Assembly: GCF_028898945.1 (NCBI RefSeq)
Contig: NZ_CP118607.1
Coordinates: forward strand, 2,342,001 to 2,406,000
Reading direction: 5' to 3'
Length of the DNA: 64,000 nt
Origin: Pseudomonas sp. PSKL.D1
GTDB taxonomy: Bacteria > Pseudomonadota > Gammaproteobacteria > Pseudomonadales > Pseudomonadaceae
This document shows, one piece after another, positions 30,359 to 39,085 of this stretch. Each line of letters starts with the position of its first letter. The stretch's first letter is position 1. The notes below the pieces were generated by a model, which searched no databases, was not told where the DNA came from, and was given only the letters and a program-made list of their open reading frames with translations. A program made the translations under genes and the position numbers.

Positions 30359-30724
30359 CTAATCGTCGATCTGCTGGCAAAAGCGCAGCAGGTTGCCGAA
30401 CGGGTCACGAATCTGCATCTGCAGCCCCCAGTCCACGGGTTCGGCTTCAGGGCGGCAATAGCCATAGCGCTTGTCCTGCAACTCACGCTCCAGCGCACGC
30501 AGGTCTTCCACCCGGGCGAATACCGTGGAGCCCGGGCAGGCATCGCCATGGTGCTCGCTCAAATGCAGGATCAAGTCGCCCCGATGCACCTGCACGTACA
30601 AAGGCAGCTCCGGGCTGAAGCGGTGTTCCCAGTCAATCTGGAAGCCCAGGAAGTCAATGTAGAACTCTCGGGCTTTATCTACCGAGAAGATGCGCAACAC
30701 GGGGATGGCGGGGGCGAGGTGCAT
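30359..30724 (-). CDS. glyoxalase/bleomycin-resistance (VOC) superfamily protein
   Basis: 121 residues with two beta-alpha-beta-beta-beta halves. The features are VLRIFSVDKAREFYIDFLGF at the start, VHRGDLILHLSEHHGD with candidate metal or ligand residues, and IRDPFGNLLRF at the end. Such small dimeric VOC proteins include bleomycin-binding proteins; drug resistance cannot be claimed from the sequence. ATG 30724 with AAGGAA upstream is chosen over a far longer frame. It is divergent from ureD. Confidence 0.85.
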   Translation of the reverse strand: MHLAPAIPVLRIFSVDKAREFYIDFLGFQIDWEHRFSPELPLYVQVHRGDLILHLSEHHGDACPGSTVFARVEDLRALERELQDKRYGYCRPEAEPVDWGLQMQIRDPFGNLLRFCQQIDD

Positions 30725-30764
30725 GGCGGTTCCTTGGCCGGGGGTGGGGACTGACTGTAACGCA

Positions 30765-30779
30765 GCACCGAAACGGGGC
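30765..30779. promoter_or_regulatory. NtrC-like enhancer site
   Basis: GCACC-N5-GGGGC, one base from the NtrC dyad GCACC-N5-GGTGC, 92 bp before the sigma-54-like element of the urease operon. Confidence 0.4.
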
Positions 30780-30870
30780 CAAGTGGCGCCTCCTCTTCGA
30801 GCATCTGCGTTTGTGTATGCCCCATCCCAGAGCCTCCCCCTGGAAATTTCATTCGCCTTCACCTGCGTAG

Positions 30871-30887
30871 TTGGCCCGCTCCCTGCT
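30871..30887 (+). promoter_or_regulatory. sigma-54-type -24/-12 promoter of the urease operon
   Basis: TTGGCCCGCTCCCTGCT has the required GG-N10-GC spacing and differs from the consensus YTGGCACG-N4-TTGCW at two positions. Transcription would begin near 30898, about 96 bases before ureD. It fits NtrC-controlled use of urea as nitrogen source. Confidence 0.55.
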
Positions 30888-30993
30888 ATATCCCAGCCAT
30901 CGAAACTGATCGAGTAGTCAGGCCGTTCACGCCCGTGCGTGGCGCCCTGAACCTCACAACGGCCAAAAGGCCAGCAAAACCGGGGTCTGTAGG

Positions 30994-31827
30994 ATGTCTC
31001 TTGCCTTGCAGGTGGAACAATCTGAATTGCACGAAGGATGGTGCGCCCACCTGCGTTTGCGCTTCGTCGAGCGCAATGGCGTGACCCGTCTTGGTGCGCG
31101 CCATCATTTTGGTCCTCTTTTGGTGCAGCGCCCGTTCTATCCGGAAGGCGCGCCGTGCCACGTTTACGTGCTGCACCCACCGGGCGGCATTGTTGCCGGG
31201 GACCGGCTGGAGCTGGACATTCACCTGGAGCCGGGCAGCCACGCACTGCTGACCATGCCCGGTGCCAGCAAGTTTTACCGCAGCATTGGGCCTACCGCTT
31301 ACCTGGCCCAGCGTTTTCATTTGCAGGCTGGCAGCACACTGGAATGGCTGCCCCAGGACAGCATCTTTTTCTCGGGCGCCCGCGCCAGCCTCGACAGCCG
31401 GTTCACGCTGGAGCCGGGTGCACGCCTGCTGGCCTGGGAAACCCTGTGCCTGGGCCGCCCGGTCATGAACGAGCGCTTCGACCAGGGCGCGCTGGACAGC
31501 CGCCTGCGCATCGAAATGCCCGATGACCCCGGCCTGCACGAACGCCTGCGCATTGCCGGCGGGCAATTGGACAAGGTCGGCGGGCACCCGTTGTGCGCCA
31601 CTTTCTGTGCCGCACCGGCCAACCAGGCCGTGCTGGAACAGGTGCGGCTGCTGCTGGATGAACTCGACACCCCGGCCGGCGCGACCTTGCTCGGCTCGCT
31701 GCTGGTGATCCGCCTGCTGGACCACGACAACCAACACCTGCAACACACCCTGCAGCGCCTGTGGCACGTGCTGCGGCCGGCCGTTCTTGGCCTGCCGGCG
31801 TGCCCGCCGCGTATCTGGGCCACTTGA
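30994..31827 (+). CDS. ureD: urease accessory protein UreD
   Basis: 277 residues, typical of UreD/UreH. It binds apo-urease first and scaffolds UreF and UreG during nickel insertion. Family blocks include RPFYPEGAPCHVYVLHPPGG (residues about 45-65), TMPGASKFYRS and EWLPQDSIFFSGA. It is first in the operon ureDABCEJFG, 10 bp before ureA. AGGATG gives only a very short spacing between ribosome site and ATG, so translation may be weak. That would be fitting for an accessory protein. Confidence 0.95.
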   Translation: MSLALQVEQSELHEGWCAHLRLRFVERNGVTRLGARHHFGPLLVQRPFYPEGAPCHVYVLHPPGGIVAGDRLELDIHLEPGSHALLTMPGASKFYRSIGPTAYLAQRFHLQAGSTLEWLPQDSIFFSGARASLDSRFTLEPGARLLAWETLCLGRPVMNERFDQGALDSRLRIEMPDDPGLHERLRIAGGQLDKVGGHPLCATFCAAPANQAVLEQVRLLLDELDTPAGATLLGSLLVIRLLDHDNQHLQHTLQRLWHVLRPAVLGLPACPPRIWAT

Positions 31828-31836
31828 GAGAGCGCC

Positions 31837-32139
31837 ATGGAGCTGACCCCAAGAGAGAAAGACAAACTGCTGCTGTTCACCGCCGCCTTGCTGGCTGAAC
31901 GGCGACTGGCCCGTGGCCTGAAACTCAATTACCCGGAAGCAGTGGCGCTGATCAGCGCCGCGGTGATGGAGGGTGCCCGCGATGGCCGCACGGTGGCCGA
32001 GCTGATGAGCCTTGGCCGTGAAGTGATTGGCCGTGAGCAGGTCATGGACGGCGTCCCCGAGATGCTCCACGACGTGCAGGTCGAAGCCACGTTCCCCGAC
32101 GGAACGAAGCTTGTGACCGTGCATGACCCCATCGTCTGA
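31837..32139 (+). CDS. ureA: urease subunit gamma UreA
   Basis: 100 residues, the exact family length ([20 protein letters not shown], then [21 protein letters not shown]). It is the smallest structural subunit of the bacterial (gamma-beta-alpha)3 urease. Located 18 bp before ureB. Confidence 0.97.
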   Translation: MELTPREKDKLLLFTAALLAERRLARGLKLNYPEAVALISAAVMEGARDGRTVAELMSLGREVIGREQVMDGVPEMLHDVQVEATFPDGTKLVTVHDPIV

Positions 32140-32157
32140 CCTGGCCAGGAGCCCAGC

Positions 32158-32475
32158 ATGATCCCAGGTGAAATTCAGGTTGCCGACGGCGACATCGAAC
32201 TCAACGTTGGCCGTGACACGGTCAGCGTCAGCGTGGCCAACCATGGCGACCGGCCGGTGCAGGTCGGCTCGCATTACCACTTTTATGAAGTCAACGACGC
32301 GCTGGTGTTCGACCGTGAACCCACCCGTGGCTTTCGCCTCGACATCCCGGCGGGCACCGCCGTGCGCTTCGAACCGGGGCAGTCGCGCACCGTGCACCTG
32401 GTGGCCTACGCCGGCAAGCGTGAGGTTTATGGCTTCCAGGGCAAAGTAATGGGTCCGCTGGAGGGCAGGGCATGA
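32158..32475 (+). CDS. ureB: urease subunit beta UreB
   Basis: 105 residues ([44 protein letters not shown]). A separate beta gene shows the three-subunit bacterial form. It overlaps ureC by 4 bp. Confidence 0.97.
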   Translation: MIPGEIQVADGDIELNVGRDTVSVSVANHGDRPVQVGSHYHFYEVNDALVFDREPTRGFRLDIPAGTAVRFEPGQSRTVHLVAYAGKREVYGFQGKVMGPLEGRA

Positions 32476-34175
32476 GCCGTATTTCCCGCAGGGCTTACGC
32501 CGACATGTTCGGCCCCACCGTGGGCGACCGCGTACGCCTGGCCGACACCGCGCTGTGGGTGGAGGTGGAAAAGGACTACACCATCTATGGCGAGGAGGTG
32601 AAGTTCGGCGGTGGCAAGGTGATCCGTGACGGCATGGGCCAGGGCCAGATGCTGGCCGCCGAGGCCATGGACCTGGTGCTCACCAACGCCCTGATCATCG
32701 ACCACTGGGGTATCGTCAAGGCCGACATCGGCGTCAAGCACGGGCGCATTGCCGCCATCGGCAAGGCCGGCAACCCCGACGTGCAGCCGGGCGTGAACGT
32801 GCCGGTGGGGCCGGGCACCGAGGTGATCGCCGCCGAAGGCAAAATCGTCACTGCCGGCGGCATCGACTCGCACATCCACTTCATCTGCCCGCAGCAGGTG
32901 GAAGAGGCGCTGACCAGCGGTGTCACCACCTTCATCGGCGGCGGCACCGGGCCGGCCACCGGCACCAACGCCACCACCTGCACCCCGGGGCCGTGGTACC
33001 TGGCGCGCATGCTCCAGGCCGCCGATTGCCTGCCGATCAACATTGGCCTGCTGGGCAAGGGTAATGCCTCGCAGCCTGAAGCGCTGCGCGAGCAGATTGC
33101 CGCTGGCGCGGTGGGCCTGAAGCTGCACGAAGACTGGGGTTCTACCCCGGCGGCCATCGACTGCTGCCTGGGCGTGGCCGAAGAAATGGACATTCAGGTG
33201 GCGATCCATACCGACACCCTGAACGAGTCCGGCTGCATTGAAGACACGTTGGCTGCCATCGGCGACCGCACCATCCACACCTTCCACACCGAAGGTGCCG
33301 GCGGTGGCCACGCGCCCGACATCATCCGCGCCGCCGGGCAGGCCAACGTGTTGCCATCGTCGACCAACCCGACCTTGCCGTACACGGTCAACACCGTCGA
33401 CGAGCACCTGGACATGCTCATGGTCTGCCACCACCTGGACCCAAGCATCGCCGAAGACGTGGCCTTTGCCGAGTCGCGCATCCGCCGCGAAACCATCGCC
33501 GCCGAAGACATCCTGCACGACATGGGCGCCTTCGCCATGACCTCGTCCGACTCCCAGGCCATGGGCCGTGTCGGCGAAGTGGTGCTGCGCACCTGGCAGG
33601 TGGCGCACCAGATGAAGCTGCGCCGTGGCCCGCTGGCCCCCGACACCGACTACAGCGACAACTTCCGGGTCAAGCGCTACATCGCCAAGTACACCATGAA
33701 CCCGGCGTTGACCCACGGCATCGCCCATGAGGTCGGCTCGGTGGAAGTGGGCAAACTGGCCGACCTGGTGCTGTGGGCACCGGCCTTCTTTGCCGTCAAA
33801 CCGGCCCTGGTGATCAAGGGCGGCATGATCGCCACCGCGCCCATGGGCGACATCAACGGCTCCATCCCGACGCCGCAGCCGGTGCACTACCGGCCGATGT
33901 TCGGCGCCATGGGCGCGGCCCGCCATGCCACGCGCATGACTTTCCTGCCGCAGGCGGCCATCGACCGGGGCCTGCCCGAGGAATTGCGCCTGCAAAGCCT
34001 GATTGGCCTGGCCCACGGCTGCCGCACGGTGCGCAAGGCCGACATGCTGCACAACACCCTGCAACCGGTGATCGAAGTCGACTCGCAAACCTACCAGGTG
34101 CGCGCCGACGGTGAGCTGCTGGTGTGCGAACCGGCCCGCGAACTGCCGCTGGCCCAGCGTTATTTCCTGTTTTAA
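32472..34175 (+). CDS. ureC: urease subunit alpha UreC (catalytic)
   Basis: 567 residues, the family norm. It hydrolyses urea to ammonia and carbamate at a bi-nickel centre. Ligands and active-site residues are all visible: HIHFICP (two His), the carbamylated Lys in GLKLHEDWG, His in AIHTDT and [12 protein letters not shown], the flap and active-site His in MVCHHLDPS, and Asp in SSDSQAMGR. It is followed by ureE with AAAGGAG. Confidence 0.98.
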   Translation: MSRISRRAYADMFGPTVGDRVRLADTALWVEVEKDYTIYGEEVKFGGGKVIRDGMGQGQMLAAEAMDLVLTNALIIDHWGIVKADIGVKHGRIAAIGKAGNPDVQPGVNVPVGPGTEVIAAEGKIVTAGGIDSHIHFICPQQVEEALTSGVTTFIGGGTGPATGTNATTCTPGPWYLARMLQAADCLPINIGLLGKGNASQPEALREQIAAGAVGLKLHEDWGSTPAAIDCCLGVAEEMDIQVAIHTDTLNESGCIEDTLAAIGDRTIHTFHTEGAGGGHAPDIIRAAGQANVLPSSTNPTLPYTVNTVDEHLDMLMVCHHLDPSIAEDVAFAESRIRRETIAAEDILHDMGAFAMTSSDSQAMGRVGEVVLRTWQVAHQMKLRRGPLAPDTDYSDNFRVKRYIAKYTMNPALTHGIAHEVGSVEVGKLADLVLWAPAFFAVKPALVIKGGMIATAPMGDINGSIPTPQPVHYRPMFGAMGAARHATRMTFLPQAAIDRGLPEELRLQSLIGLAHGCRTVRKADMLHNTLQPVIEVDSQTYQVRADGELLVCEPARELPLAQRYFLF

Positions 34176-34185
34176 AGGAGTGAAG

Positions 34186-34674
34186 ATGATTGTCCTGACC
34201 CGCCGGATCGATGCATCCGACACCGTGACCGGTACTGTCACCCTGGACGTCGACAGCCGCATCAAAAGCCGCCTGCGCGTGACCCTCGACGATGGCCGCG
34301 ACGCCGGCCTGATGCTTGAACGCGGCCACCTGCTGCGTGGCGGCGAACTGCTGGCCGATGCCTCCGGCAGCCACGTGGTGCGTGTACTGGCCGCCCCTGA
34401 AAGCGTGTCCACGGTGCGTTGCGACGACCCGCACCTGCTGGCCCGCGCGGCCTATCACCTGGGCAACCGCCACGTGCCGCTGCAGATCGAACCGGGCCTG
34501 CTGCGTTACCAGCACGACTATGTACTGGACGACATGCTGCGCGGCCTGGGCCTGACGGTGGAGGCCGAACAGGCCCCCTTCGAGCCTGAGGCGGGTGCTT
34601 ATCAAAGCGCACCGCACAGCCACAGCCACAGCCACGGCAACGACCACCCCTTCGTGCGCCTGCCAGCCCACTGA
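34186..34674 (+). CDS. ureE: urease accessory nickel metallochaperone UreE
   Basis: 162 residues. N-terminal peptide-binding domain (DSRIKSRLRVTLDDGRDAG), then the metal-binding domain with RAAYHLGNRHVPLQI and RYQHDYVLDDMLRGLGL. A His-rich C-terminal tail (HSHSHSHGNDH) can bind extra nickel. It delivers Ni to UreG. ATG 34186 has a strong AAAGGAG; the earlier frame start lies inside ureC. Confidence 0.95.
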   Translation: MIVLTRRIDASDTVTGTVTLDVDSRIKSRLRVTLDDGRDAGLMLERGHLLRGGELLADASGSHVVRVLAAPESVSTVRCDDPHLLARAAYHLGNRHVPLQIEPGLLRYQHDYVLDDMLRGLGLTVEAEQAPFEPEAGAYQSAPHSHSHSHGNDHPFVRLPAH

Positions 34675-34688
34675 CCCCGGAGCCCACA

Positions 34689-35234
34689 ATGAAAAAAGCC
34701 CTTGCTCTTGCCTTGCTGATGGTCGCGTTGCCAGCCTTCGCCCACCCCGGCCATGATGCCAACCCGCTGCACGATGGCCTGCTGCACCCGCTGACCGGCC
34801 TGGACCACCTGCTGATGCTGCTGGGCACCGGCGTGCTGGCGGCGCTCACCCGCCGTAACCTGACCCTGCCGCTGGCCACCCTGGCAGCCATGTTCGGTGG
34901 CGCGGTGTGCGGCCACCTGTTCGGGGACGTGCTGGGCATGGAAACGATGATTGCCGTGTCGGTACTGGTAGCCGCTGCCGCCGTGTTGCTGCCGGCCCGT
35001 CAAACCGCCCTGGCCCTGGCCATGCCGGTGTTCGCCCTGTTCCACGGCTGGGCCCACGGTGTGGAAGCCACGCCAAGCGCCTTCTGGCTCTTCAGCGCAG
35101 GCTTCGTCACCGTCAGCGGCCTGCTGCTGGTGGCCGGTTTTGCGGCGGGTTGCCTGCTGCGTCGCCACAGCGGCCTGCAAAAAGCCTTTGGTGGCGGCCT
35201 GTTGGCTGGCGCCGCCGTGGTGCTGGCCGGCTGA
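34689..35234 (+). CDS. ureJ: HupE/UreJ-family nickel permease
   Basis: 181 residues with a signal-like first helix (KKALALALLMVALPAFAHPGHD) and about five further helices. The family metal motifs are HPLTGLDHLLMLL and FHGWAHG. Such proteins help nickel cross the inner membrane for urease or hydrogenase. Its insertion between ureE and ureF, with a TGATG overlap onto ureF, ties it to urease. Confidence 0.92.
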   Translation: MKKALALALLMVALPAFAHPGHDANPLHDGLLHPLTGLDHLLMLLGTGVLAALTRRNLTLPLATLAAMFGGAVCGHLFGDVLGMETMIAVSVLVAAAAVLLPARQTALALAMPVFALFHGWAHGVEATPSAFWLFSAGFVTVSGLLLVAGFAAGCLLRRHSGLQKAFGGGLLAGAAVVLAG

Positions 35235-35908
35235 TGAACAGCGACCTGGCACTGCTGCGCCTGCTGCAACTGGCCAGCCCTGGCCTGCCGGTGGGTGGGT
35301 TCACCTACTCGCAGGGCCTGGAATGGGCGGTGGAGGCGGGCTGGGTGCGTGACACCGCCGGCTTCAGCGCCTGGCAGCGCGAGCAGATGCACGACACCCT
35401 GGTTTACCTGGACTGGCCGGTCATGGCGCGCCTGTATCAGGCCTGCCTGGCCGATGACGCCGAGGCTTTCGGGTACTGGAGCCGCTTTTTGCTGGCCAAC
35501 CGCGAAACCGCCGAGTTGCGCCTTGAAGAGCAGCAGCGCGGCTCGGCCTTTGCGCGCCTGCTCGACGGCTGGCAACTGGGCCAGGATCCGGCCTGGCGCG
35601 CCAGCCTTGAACTCACCCAACTGGGCGGCATGGCCTGGCTGGCCGCGCACTGGGCGATCCCGTTGCGCCAGCTCGCCCTGGGCCATGGCTTTGCCTGGCT
35701 GGAAGGCGCGGTGATGGCCGGTGTCAAGCTGGTGCCCTTTGGCCAGCAGGCCGCCCAGACGCTGTTGCGTGACCTGGGCGCAGTGCTGCCCGAGGTGCTC
35801 GACCAGGCGCTGGCGCTGGACGACGACCAACTGGGCGGCGGCCTGCCATTGCTGGCCATTGCTTCATCGCGTCACGAAACCCAATACACCCGTTTGTTCC
35901 GTTCTTGA
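35234..35908 (+). CDS. ureF: urease accessory protein UreF
   Basis: 224 residues, all-helical. Family blocks are [21 protein letters not shown] at the start and the [15 protein letters not shown] region near 165. It acts with UreD to recruit UreG and control GTP hydrolysis. ATG 35234 overlaps the ureJ stop; the longer frame from 34907 lies within ureJ. Confidence 0.95.
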   Translation: MNSDLALLRLLQLASPGLPVGGFTYSQGLEWAVEAGWVRDTAGFSAWQREQMHDTLVYLDWPVMARLYQACLADDAEAFGYWSRFLLANRETAELRLEEQQRGSAFARLLDGWQLGQDPAWRASLELTQLGGMAWLAAHWAIPLRQLALGHGFAWLEGAVMAGVKLVPFGQQAAQTLLRDLGAVLPEVLDQALALDDDQLGGGLPLLAIASSRHETQYTRLFRS

Positions 35909-35919
35909 GGACTGCCCAC

Positions 35920-36543
35920 ATGCAAAGCTATCAGCAACCCCTGCGCGTCGGTGTCGGCGGCCCGGTCGGCTCCGGCAAGACCGCGCTGCTCGAATGCCTG
36001 TGCAAGGCCATGCGTGACCACTACCACATCGCCGTGGTCACCAACGACATCTACACCAAGGAAGACCAGCGCATCCTCACCGAGGCCGGCGCCCTGGAGC
36101 CCGACCGCATCGTTGGCGTGGAAACCGGCGGGTGCCCGCACACCGCCATCCGCGAAGACGCCTCGATGAACCTGGCGGCCGTGGAAGCGCTGGCGCGCAA
36201 GTTCGGCAACCTTGAGGTCATTTTTGTGGAAAGCGGCGGCGACAACCTCAGCGCCACCTTCAGCCCGGAACTGGCCGACCTGACCATCTACGTGATCGAC
36301 GTGGCCGAAGGCGAAAAAATCCCGCGCAAAGGTGGCCCCGGCATCACCAAGTCCGACTTCCTGGTGATCAACAAGACCGACCTGGCGCCCTACGTGGGTG
36401 CCTCGCTGGAGGTGATGGAGCGCGACACCCAGCGCATGCGCCCACAGCGCCCGTGGACCTTCAGCAACCTGAAAAAGGGCGAGGGCCTGCAGGCGGTGAT
36501 CGACTTCATCGTCGAGCGCGGGATGCTGGGGGTGCGGGGCTGA
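35920..36543 (+). CDS. ureG: urease accessory GTPase UreG
   Basis: 207 residues of the SIMIBI GTPase class. P-loop [13 protein letters not shown], nickel-binding CPH motif in [28 protein letters not shown], and NKTD for guanine. It loads nickel into the UreABC-DF complex. ATG 35920 with GAGG upstream is preferred over the frame start at 35905. Its 3' end overlaps the opposite-strand diguanylate cyclase gene by 38 bp. Confidence 0.97.
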   Translation: MQSYQQPLRVGVGGPVGSGKTALLECLCKAMRDHYHIAVVTNDIYTKEDQRILTEAGALEPDRIVGVETGGCPHTAIREDASMNLAAVEALARKFGNLEVIFVESGGDNLSATFSPELADLTIYVIDVAEGEKIPRKGGPGITKSDFLVINKTDLAPYVGASLEVMERDTQRMRPQRPWTFSNLKKGEGLQAVIDFIVERGMLGVRG

Positions 36544-38104
36544 GGCCCGGCACTTCCACGCGGTTGCGGCCGTTCTGCTTGGCCTTGTAGAGCAGTTCGT
36601 CAGCCTGTTTGAGCACGGTTTCGGCCTGCTCGGTGCCAGGCTGGCGGCAGGCCACGCCGATCGACAGGGTCAGCGTGCCCACGTGCGGCGTGTCGGCCTG
36701 CTCCACGGCGGCGCGGATACGTTCGGCAATGCGCCGGGCATCGGCCAGTTCGGTGCCCGGCAGCAGCATGGTGAACTCTTCACCCCCCACGCGGCAGGGC
36801 AGGTCGTGGTGGCGTGAGTTCTGCCGCATCAGCCCGGCCAGGTGTTGCAACACCTCGTCGCCCGCATCATGGCCATAGGTATCGTTGACCCGTTTGAAAT
36901 GGTCGATGTCCAGCGCCAGTACGGCAAACCCTTCATCGCCTTGCATCAAGGTATCCAGTGCCAATTGCAACGCCCGCCGGTTGGGCAGGCCGGTCAGGGC
37001 ATCGCTGTGGGCTTCGTGGCGCAGTTTGCCGAATTTGTCCTGCAGCAGTTGCTCGGCCGTCAACAGGGCGCTGCGGATGGCGGCGGCTTCGGCGTACCAG
37101 GCATCCACGTGGCGCAGGGCTTCCCCCGTTTCAGTGGCGGACAGGTGGCTGGCACCATGGGCCAGCTGGCGCAGCGGCCGGGTCAGGCGGTAGGTCATCC
37201 ACAGCATCAGGCCAAAACCGACCACGCTGGCAGGCAAAATGTACAACACCATTTTGCGCATCAGCTCACGCAAAGGCGTAAGTGCCAGCGCGCGGGGTTG
37301 TTGTGCCACCACGGCCCAGTGCGCCTCCGGCACCGGAGCGAAGCCGGCGAGCATGGGGGTGCCAACGTAGTTGGGGGCATCCAGGCTACCGGTGCTGCCC
37401 TGCAAGGCAGCGGCAAGGGTCGGGCTACCCTCTATCTGCTGGCCGATCAGCGCGTGGTCCGGGTGAAACAGCAGGCGCCGGTTGGCATCGGCCACAAAGG
37501 CATAGGTGCCATCCTGCTGGTAGTGCTGGCCGATCACGGAGTGCAGCTGGCTTTCCTTTTTCAGAAACACCGAGCCGGCCACGATGCCCAGGTAGCGGCC
37601 GTCCGGGGCATGGATGGGTTCTGCTACCAGCACCACCAGTTCGCCGCCGCGCGAGGTATAGGCCGGGCTGATCCAGGTGCTGCGGGCTTGCACGGCCTGG
37701 CGCAGCTCGGGCGAGTGTTCGTGGTGGCTGGTGAGCTGGCGGATATCCGGGTAAGCGACCAGTACCTGGCCCTGGGCATCGGCGATGACGATGGAATTGA
37801 AGTCTTTGTCCTGCTCTTGCAGGCGCCTGGCTTCGGCTTGCAGCAAGGCACGGTCTTGCAGGCCAGCGGCCAGCAACCCGGCGCTGTAGGCCAGGTGGCT
37901 GCGGCTTGAGCGCAGGAATTCGCTGATGCTCAGCGCCACCTTGCTGGCGTAGGCCTGGTTGGCTTGCAAGGTGAATTCCACCAGCGCGTTGTGTTGCACC
38001 CGGTAGGCCACGTAAAAGCTGTTGCCCAGCGTTGCAAGGCAGGCCAGCAGGACGATGCCGAGTACCAGGGTGCGCAGGTCGGGCAGGGGCGGGCGTTTGG
38101 GCAT
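36506..38104 (-). CDS. membrane diguanylate cyclase, dCache-HAMP-GGDEF
   Basis: 532 residues: a first membrane helix at about 8-34, a periplasmic Cache sensor at about 40-270 ([56 protein letters not shown]), a second helix near 280-305, a HAMP-like link and a GGDEF domain at about 365-510. The catalytic motif is [11 protein letters not shown] and the inhibitory RxxD (RHHD) lies five residues before it. It should make cyclic-di-GMP in response to an outside small molecule. ATG 38122 is an alternative start. Its 3' end runs into ureG by 38 bp. Confidence 0.9.
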   Translation of the reverse strand: MPKRPPLPDLRTLVLGIVLLACLATLGNSFYVAYRVQHNALVEFTLQANQAYASKVALSISEFLRSSRSHLAYSAGLLAAGLQDRALLQAEARRLQEQDKDFNSIVIADAQGQVLVAYPDIRQLTSHHEHSPELRQAVQARSTWISPAYTSRGGELVVLVAEPIHAPDGRYLGIVAGSVFLKKESQLHSVIGQHYQQDGTYAFVADANRRLLFHPDHALIGQQIEGSPTLAAALQGSTGSLDAPNYVGTPMLAGFAPVPEAHWAVVAQQPRALALTPLRELMRKMVLYILPASVVGFGLMLWMTYRLTRPLRQLAHGASHLSATETGEALRHVDAWYAEAAAIRSALLTAEQLLQDKFGKLRHEAHSDALTGLPNRRALQLALDTLMQGDEGFAVLALDIDHFKRVNDTYGHDAGDEVLQHLAGLMRQNSRHHDLPCRVGGEEFTMLLPGTELADARRIAERIRAAVEQADTPHVGTLTLSIGVACRQPGTEQAETVLKQADELLYKAKQNGRNRVEVPGLSPAPPASRARR

Positions 38105-38175
38105 GGCAGGCCTGTGGCGCATGGGAGACCGGCTCTAGTATGGCCGGTTTCCCATGGCCTGCTGGCTGCGCTGCA

Positions 38176-38895
38176 TCAGTCGTGGCAACAGTGCGGTTTG
38201 CCAGGTGCCGTGTCATAACGGTCGTGGTGCCGCACCCAGTCCATGGTGCCGTCTTCGTTGCGCCCCAGCGGGGCGATGTCGAGGAAGTTGTAGGTGTTGA
38301 CCAGGATGTCGAGGCCGCGCGCGTACGTTGAGTACGTATGGAAGATTTGCCCGTCCTGATCGCGGTAGAAGGCGCTCAGCCCTGGTAACTCGGCTTCGTC
38401 GCCGGTGTAGGGGGCGTAGTTGTACTGGCGTTCACCCTCGGTGCCGACGCTGACCCCGAAGTCTTCATTGAAGCCGCTGGCGTGGGACGAATACCACGGG
38501 AAGCGCCAGCCCATGCGTTGGCGAAATGCCTGGAATTCGGCGTAGGGTGCGCGCGACACGGCCACCAGCGAGACGTCATGGTTGGCCAGGTGCAGGTTGG
38601 CGCCGTCGAAGTGGTCGGCCAGGAACGAGCAGCCCGGGCAACCTTCGCTCCAGCCTTCGGCGAACATGAAGTGGTAGGCCAGCAACTGGCTACGGCCGGC
38701 GAACAGGTCGGCCAGCGCCAGTTCGCCGTCCGGGCCTTGAAAACGGTAGTGCTTGTCTACCTTCACCCAGGGCAGGGCGAGGCGGGCGGCGGCCACTTCG
38801 TCGCGTTGGTGGGTGAGGGCTTTTTCGTGCAGCCAGAGTTGCTGGCGGGCGGCCAGCCATTGGTTGCGGGAGACGACTGGGTGGTGGGTGCTCAT
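38176..38895 (-). CDS. DUF899-family thioredoxin-like protein
   Basis: 239 residues. The DUF899 marks are FMFAEGWSEGCPGCSFLADHF with a CxxC-like pair, VAVSRAPYAEFQAFRQRMGW, and YSTYARGLDILVNTYNFLD. The fold is thioredoxin-like with peroxiredoxin-style placing of the cysteines; the reaction is not established. ATG 38895 is chosen, giving the usual N-terminus (PVVSRNQWLAARQQLL-like). No operon partner is obvious. Confidence 0.85.
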   Translation of the reverse strand: MSTHHPVVSRNQWLAARQQLWLHEKALTHQRDEVAAARLALPWVKVDKHYRFQGPDGELALADLFAGRSQLLAYHFMFAEGWSEGCPGCSFLADHFDGANLHLANHDVSLVAVSRAPYAEFQAFRQRMGWRFPWYSSHASGFNEDFGVSVGTEGERQYNYAPYTGDEAELPGLSAFYRDQDGQIFHTYSTYARGLDILVNTYNFLDIAPLGRNEDGTMDWVRHHDRYDTAPGKPHCCHD

Positions 38896-38984
38896 GGGAC
38901 TGGCTCCGCAAGGGGGATTCAGTCCTGGTCGAGTGGGGTGGGGGAGATTCGACACCCTCGATGCGTAAGGACGACGAATGGACG

Positions 38985-39069
38985 TGTAGGAGCGGCTTCA
39001 GCCGCGATGCAGGCAACGCGGTGCCTGGCACCGGCGGTGCCGGTGATCGCGGCTGAAGCCGCTCCTACA
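38985..39069. repeat. REP pair
   Basis: Arms TGTAGGAGCGGCTTCAGCCG and its complement, centre accggcggtgccggt. It lies between the aldehyde dehydrogenase end and the DUF899 start. Confidence 0.85.
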
Positions 39070-39085
39070 GATCAAGTACAGCTGC

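Noticed and set aside
32427..34412. Minus-strand frame of 661 codons opposite ureC
   Set aside because: ureC on the plus strand has all nickel ligands; the antisense frame has no motif and no ribosome site.
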